Shown piece by piece: positions 60,926 to 64,000 of a DNA stretch of 64,000 nucleotides. Numbering within the stretch: the first letter of the stretch is position 1; the number at the start of each line of letters is the position of its first letter. The position numbers were made by a program, and so were the translations under genes. Source of the DNA: Vibrio sp. VB16 (lineage in GTDB: Bacteria > Pseudomonadota > Gammaproteobacteria > Enterobacterales > Vibrionaceae); the NCBI RefSeq assembly GCF_015594925.2, contig NZ_CP087590.1, positions 1,116,001 through 1,180,000 on the forward strand, given 5' to 3'. The notes under the pieces were generated by a model. The model saw nothing but the letters and a program-made list of their open reading frames with translations, had not been told where the DNA came from and ran no database searches.

Positions 60926-61555
60926 ATGTATAAGTTATATCACGGAGCTGGAACATGCTCATTGGCCGTCAAAGCCGCATTAACACTAACAGGCACACCA
61001 TTTGAAACCCAAGTTATGGACTTGGCCAATGGCGAGCATTTTCAAGATGAATACATTGCTATCAGCCCATTAAGCAAGGTTCCTGCTTTAGTTATTGCCC
61101 AGAACGCTGAAGATTATGTCTTAACCGAGGGGGCGGCAATTTTGTTATATCTATCAAGCCAGTTTCCTGACGCACAATTAATGCCTAAGAGCGATACGTT
61201 GGCGTATGCCGAGGCACTAAAATGGTTTCAGCTTCTTTACGCTACGGTGCATCCTCATTGGAGCCGTCTATTTTTTCCGGAGCGTTATTCTAACGATGCC
61301 GGTCGTGTTCGTGAATTATCCGAGGCAGAGCTGCATAAAGTGTATTCCCTTATCGACGCACAGCTTGGCAAACACAACTATATCGCAGGGGAGAGACTAA
61401 GCTTGGCTGATCTTTATCTAATGGTGACAGTGCATTGGCAAGGAGCCTTAAAAACATCGCTTTCGAGTCGATACCCAAACATTGAAGCGTATCAAGCTCG
61501 AATCTATGAAGAACCTACCATCGGCTCGCTCTATCAAACTGAGTTTGGTGGTTAA
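60926..61555 (+). CDS. Glutathione S-transferase
   Basis: 209 residues, beta-class-like. The thioredoxin-fold N-terminal domain (1-80) starts with YKLYHGAGTCSLAVKAALTLTG, where the early Cys/Ser of bacterial GSTs sits, and has the cis-Pro in KVPAL. The helical C-terminal domain contains YIAGERLSLADLYLMVTVHW, the N-capping hydrophobic staple motif. It should conjugate glutathione to electrophiles or bind small ligands. Divergent from the LysR gene and 67 bp upstream of an Old Yellow Enzyme gene. Confidence 0.92.
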   Translation: MYKLYHGAGTCSLAVKAALTLTGTPFETQVMDLANGEHFQDEYIAISPLSKVPALVIAQNAEDYVLTEGAAILLYLSSQFPDAQLMPKSDTLAYAEALKWFQLLYATVHPHWSRLFFPERYSNDAGRVRELSEAELHKVYSLIDAQLGKHNYIAGERLSLADLYLMVTVHWQGALKTSLSSRYPNIEAYQARIYEEPTIGSLYQTEFGG

Positions 61556-61622
61556 GTCTACAAGGCAGAGGATATCTTCTGCCGGTTTTAATGATTGTGT
61601 TTTGTTGCGTAGGAGAATAGAA

Positions 61623-62714
61623 ATGACATCACTTTTTAAGCCTGTATTGCTGGGTAAAAAAACCTTAAAAAATCGTATGGTTATGGCACCACTGACACGG
61701 GGAAGAGCGAATGAAACGGGTGTCCCAAGTGAGCTTATGGCCGAATATTATCGCCAACGAGCCAGTGCTGGGCTAATTATTGCCGAAGCAACCGCCGTCA
61801 GTAAAGATGGGCGAGGATGGCTTAATTCACCTGGGTTGTTTAATGATGAACAGCAACAAGGTTGGAAAAAAATAGCCGATGCCGTTCATCAGGCTTCAGG
61901 TACCATTTTTGTTCAACTTTGGCATATGGGAGGGGCAGTCCATCCAGATTTTCTCGGCGGTGAAACGCCTGTATCTTCTTCAGCAGTGCAGCTAACAGGG
62001 CAACTACCCACACCGAAAGGGCGGGACCGACAATTCGTTAAGCCTCGCTCTTTGTCCATTGATGAGATCTCAGTACAGGTTGAAAATTTCAAAAATGCAG
62101 CAAGACGCGCGATCGATGCAGATTTAGACGGGGTAGAAATTCATGCTGCCAATGGCTTTCTTATCGATCAGTTTACACGGGACAGCAGTAACCAGCGCGA
62201 TGATATCTATGGTGGAAGTATCGAAAATAGGTTGAGATTCATGATGGACGTCGTCACAGCGGTCTGTAATGAAATTGGACCAGACAAAGTTGGAATCAGG
62301 CTTTCTCCCACCAACAACGTGTGGGAAATTTCAGATAGCCAGTATAGAGAAACGTTTACTCAAGCGGTACAGAAGCTCGATCGGTTTGGATTAGCTTACT
62401 TGCATCTTTTAGAACCAAAGCCGGTAGCTGATACTGGAAGAAAAACCTTGGATTACTTAACTCCGGAGTTAAGAGAACAGTATACGGGTTACCTGATCGT
62501 CAATGGAGGCTACAACAAAACGAGTGCGGAGCAGGTATTGCAGACGGGTATTGCGAATGGTGTGGCGTTTGGTATGCCGTTTATTGCCAATCCAGATCTT
62601 GTAGAGCGCTATCAACATAATCTGGTGTTAGCTAGCCCTGACACTACTCGGTTTTATAGCCAAGGGGCTCAAGGTTATACCGATTATCCGAAGCTACTTA
62701 GCCACGGGAATTAA
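61623..62714 (+). CDS. Old Yellow Enzyme family alkene reductase
   Basis: FMN flavoprotein reducing activated C=C bonds with NAD(P)H. 363 residues, normal for NemA-type enzymes. LFKPVLLGKKTLKNRMVMAPLTRGRA opens the barrel, and EIHAANGFLIDQFTRDSSNQRDDIYGGSIENRLRF holds the His and Asn that bind the substrate carbonyl. The start ATG 61623 follows TAGGAGAATAGA; a longer frame from 61482 overlaps gst and is not credible. Probable co-transcription with gst supports a shared role in electrophile detoxification under the LysR regulator. Confidence 0.94.
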   Translation: MTSLFKPVLLGKKTLKNRMVMAPLTRGRANETGVPSELMAEYYRQRASAGLIIAEATAVSKDGRGWLNSPGLFNDEQQQGWKKIADAVHQASGTIFVQLWHMGGAVHPDFLGGETPVSSSAVQLTGQLPTPKGRDRQFVKPRSLSIDEISVQVENFKNAARRAIDADLDGVEIHAANGFLIDQFTRDSSNQRDDIYGGSIENRLRFMMDVVTAVCNEIGPDKVGIRLSPTNNVWEISDSQYRETFTQAVQKLDRFGLAYLHLLEPKPVADTGRKTLDYLTPELREQYTGYLIVNGGYNKTSAEQVLQTGIANGVAFGMPFIANPDLVERYQHNLVLASPDTTRFYSQGAQGYTDYPKLLSHGN

Positions 62715-62740
62715 CATTAGTCATAGGGTATAATTAGTAT

Positions 62741-62772
62741 AAAAGAGCATCGAATTGATCCGCTGCTCTTTT
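62741..62772. terminator. Bidirectional terminator between OYE and quinone-reductase genes
   Basis: AAAAGAGCA (62741-62749) pairs with TGCTCTTTT (62764-62772) around a 14-nt loop, between converging genes. The A/T ends provide a short T tract for each strand. Confidence 0.7.
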
Positions 62773-62777
62773 AGCCA

Positions 62778-63353
62778 TTATCTACCTATTGCAGCCACAT
62801 CTTTAACGGTTTGAAGCCAATTATTTTGTTGCTCCTGGTCTGATAAGATAACCGAACCAAATAAGTTATGTTCGGCCTTGCTAACCCCACTAAATTGAAG
62901 CGTAAACTGATCTAATTGTTGCATAATGGGTTGTGCTTGTTCTGTTGCATAGTCAGCCGGTGCGTCCATCGTTAAGATGATCCTTGAGGTTTTACCTTTT
63001 AGTAGCTGCACGGGTTCTGGGTTGTCATCTTCAAATTTAAAAGCAAATCCCGGCAAAAACGTGCGGTCGAATAAGCCTTTTAGTTTTGCGGGTACCCCCC
63101 CCCACCAAACTGGTGCAACGATAACAATATGGTCTGCTAATAGAACGGATTGTTGAAACTCAATTAGACCCGGTTCCAATTGTTGTATCTCGTCATAACC
63201 ATTCTCTAAGCTTGGATTAAAATGCATCTCTGAAAGATTAAAGCGAGACACTTGATACTCTTTACTTGCTTCGTCTTCATAGGTATCACTCAACTGTTTG
63301 GCAAAACTGACTTCCTTTGGGTTGCCGTTCAATAATAAAATGTTTTTCATCAT
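62778..63353 (-). CDS. Flavodoxin-fold NAD(P)H oxidoreductase (quinone reductase-like)
   Basis: 191 residues of the MdaB/KefF/NQO-type flavodoxin fold, expected to be a soluble two-electron reductase of quinones or azo compounds. ILLLNGNPKEVSFAKQLSDTY is the flavin-phosphate loop. VIVAPVWWGGVPAKLKGLFDRTF is the family's hallmark for the flavin ring. The WWGGV codons contain nine consecutive G (63095-63103), a slippage-prone tract; the frame is intact here. It lies 30 bp downstream of a MerR gene on the same strand. Confidence 0.88.
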   Translation of the reverse strand: MMKNILLLNGNPKEVSFAKQLSDTYEDEASKEYQVSRFNLSEMHFNPSLENGYDEIQQLEPGLIEFQQSVLLADHIVIVAPVWWGGVPAKLKGLFDRTFLPGFAFKFEDDNPEPVQLLKGKTSRIILTMDAPADYATEQAQPIMQQLDQFTLQFSGVSKAEHNLFGSVILSDQEQQNNWLQTVKDVAAIGR

Positions 63354-63383
63354 TACTTCCTTATTTAAGTAGTGACGAATATT

Positions 63384-63794
63384 TTATTCTCTCCCCTTAA
63401 GGGAAGAGTCAAGCGTATTAGAAGAAAAATTCATCGCATCGATGCATTTCTCCACTTTTTTTACCTTATTAGAGATAGCTAGCATCTCTGCTTGCAGTTC
63501 ATTTTTGACTTCTATAAGAAATTGGTTTATTCGAGCCCAGTCGATTACCCCATCATGGTAAACAATCACATTTTTTAATCTCGCTAATGTAACACCCAGT
63601 TTTTTAGCCTCAGAAATTAGACTGAGAATCTCAATATCTGTGTTTGTGTAGACACGGTAACGGCCTTGCCGCAATGGAGACCGAATAAGTCCTTTCTCTT
63701 CGTAAAATCTGATCGCTTTTATGGATAGTCCGGTTCTTTTTGAAACCTCACCAATAAACATATTTTTGTACTCTTTGTATTCGAGTTTTAACAC
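63384..63794 (-). CDS. MerR-family transcriptional regulator
   Basis: 136 residues from the GTG at 63794 (AAGGATAAT upstream) or 125 from the ATG at 63761, which begins like typical MerR proteins (MFIGEVSKRTGLS). I list the GTG because it has the better ribosome site. The winged helix reads FIGEVSKRTGLSIKAIRFYEEKGLIRSPLRQGRYRVYT, followed by a dimerisation coiled coil. There is no Cys cluster, so metal sensing is unlikely; oxidative or drug effectors are possible. It is 30 bp upstream of the flavodoxin-fold reductase, its likely target. Confidence 0.88.
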   Translation of the reverse strand: MLKLEYKEYKNMFIGEVSKRTGLSIKAIRFYEEKGLIRSPLRQGRYRVYTNTDIEILSLISEAKKLGVTLARLKNVIVYHDGVIDWARINQFLIEVKNELQAEMLAISNKVKKVEKCIDAMNFSSNTLDSSLKGRE

Positions 63795-63823
63795 ATTATC
63801 CTTATCGCTCTCTTCTGAGCAAT

Positions 63824-64000
63824 TTAAGACGGTTGCAAATAAGGTAATAAAGCTTCAATTCTCTCGATGTTTTCATATGCAATGGAGTATTGCATCGCAT
63901 CAAAGTTGGTTTCTGCAACGACTTTGACTTTAAAGCGTTCTATGAGACTAAGCGTCGATTCATTTACATACATATAGCCATCCGTTTGTTCTATTCTATC
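63824..64000 (-). CDS. Partial gene, C-terminal 58 residues, unknown
   Basis: The frame is open from the window edge to TAA at 63824-63826. The 58 visible residues (ending ENIERIEALLPYLQPS) are mixed beta then helical with no motif I can name. It is on the same strand and 29 bp upstream of the MerR gene, so it may head that operon. Its 5' part lies outside the window. Confidence 0.6.
   Translation of the reverse strand, partial: DRIEQTDGYMYVNESTLSLIERFKVKVVAETNFDAMQYSIAYENIERIEALLPYLQPS

Noticed and set aside
61482..62714. Longer OYE frame beginning inside gst
   Set aside because: The first 47 codons overlap gst in another frame and lack OYE similarity; ATG 61623 has a clear ribosome site.

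Overview
The window is a stretch of gammaproteobacterial chromosome, almost certainly from the Vibrionaceae (Vibrio or a close relative). Supporting signs are the moderate-to-low G+C, the pykA/mlc and cheV neighbourhood, the cmk-rpsA-ihfB-lapA-lapB-pyrF order, the lrp-ftsK-lolA-rarA-serS order, and protein sequences that resemble the E. coli orthologues throughout. No rRNA, tRNA, insertion sequence, prophage or CRISPR array was recognised.

Layout. 1-6.9 kb: a partial NSS sodium symporter, a 29-residue YnhF-like membrane peptide, the patatin YjjU, pykA divergent from the ROK repressor mlc, and cheV. 7-12.2 kb: an SOS-controlled mutagenesis operon imuA-imuB-dnaE2 with a perfect CTGT-N8-ACAG LexA box. 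12.3-21.9 kb: an AEC transporter, yciK divergent from sohB, then the core run cmk-rpsA-ihfB-lapA-lapB-pyrF, and miaE. 21.9-32.6 kb: an accessory polysaccharide locus. It holds a secreted beta-propeller glycosidase-like protein, an RpiR/MurR-type regulator, a complete mannose-family PTS (EIIA, EIID, EIIC, EIIB) and a MurQ-like etherase. A large secreted PL8-type lyase with two C-terminal DNRLRE/CBM96-like domains is divergent from them. 32.7-44.8 kb: conserved core genes (cysB, a methyltransferase, ald divergent from lrp, ftsK, lolA, rarA, serS). 45-50 kb: the biotin locus, bioA divergent from bioBFCD around a BirA-type operator. 50-51.3 kb: small orphan genes. 51.7-58.6 kb: choline oxidation genes (betB, betA, a short BCCT-like carrier) divergent from a choline/carnitine O-acyltransferase family gene, a family typical of eukaryotes. 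58.6-64 kb: redox and detoxification genes (aldo/keto reductase, LysR regulator, GST, Old Yellow Enzyme, quinone-reductase-like flavoprotein, MerR regulator).

Two loci stand out. In the first, a uronate polymer lyase is paired with a mannose-type PTS and a MurQ homologue that keeps both catalytic glutamates. No MurP, and no unsaturated glucuronyl hydrolase, is visible beside it. Because MurQ eliminates the C3-O substituent of an aminosugar-6-phosphate, and hyaluronan and chondroitin disaccharides carry their uronate on C3, the enzyme could open imported unsaturated disaccharides by elimination instead of hydrolysis. This is inference. In the second, an acyltransferase with the family catalytic His but without the Arg that binds the carnitine carboxylate sits divergent from choline catabolism genes, which suggests bacterial acylcholine chemistry.

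Other structure includes an ~90-bp imperfect-palindrome repeat in at least four intergenic sites, terminator hairpins placed 20-25 nt before the pyrF, ftsK and serS start codons, a probable S1 autoregulatory leader on rpsA, a nine-G tract inside a flavoprotein gene, and phased 15-bp direct repeats in the bet/acyltransferase control region.
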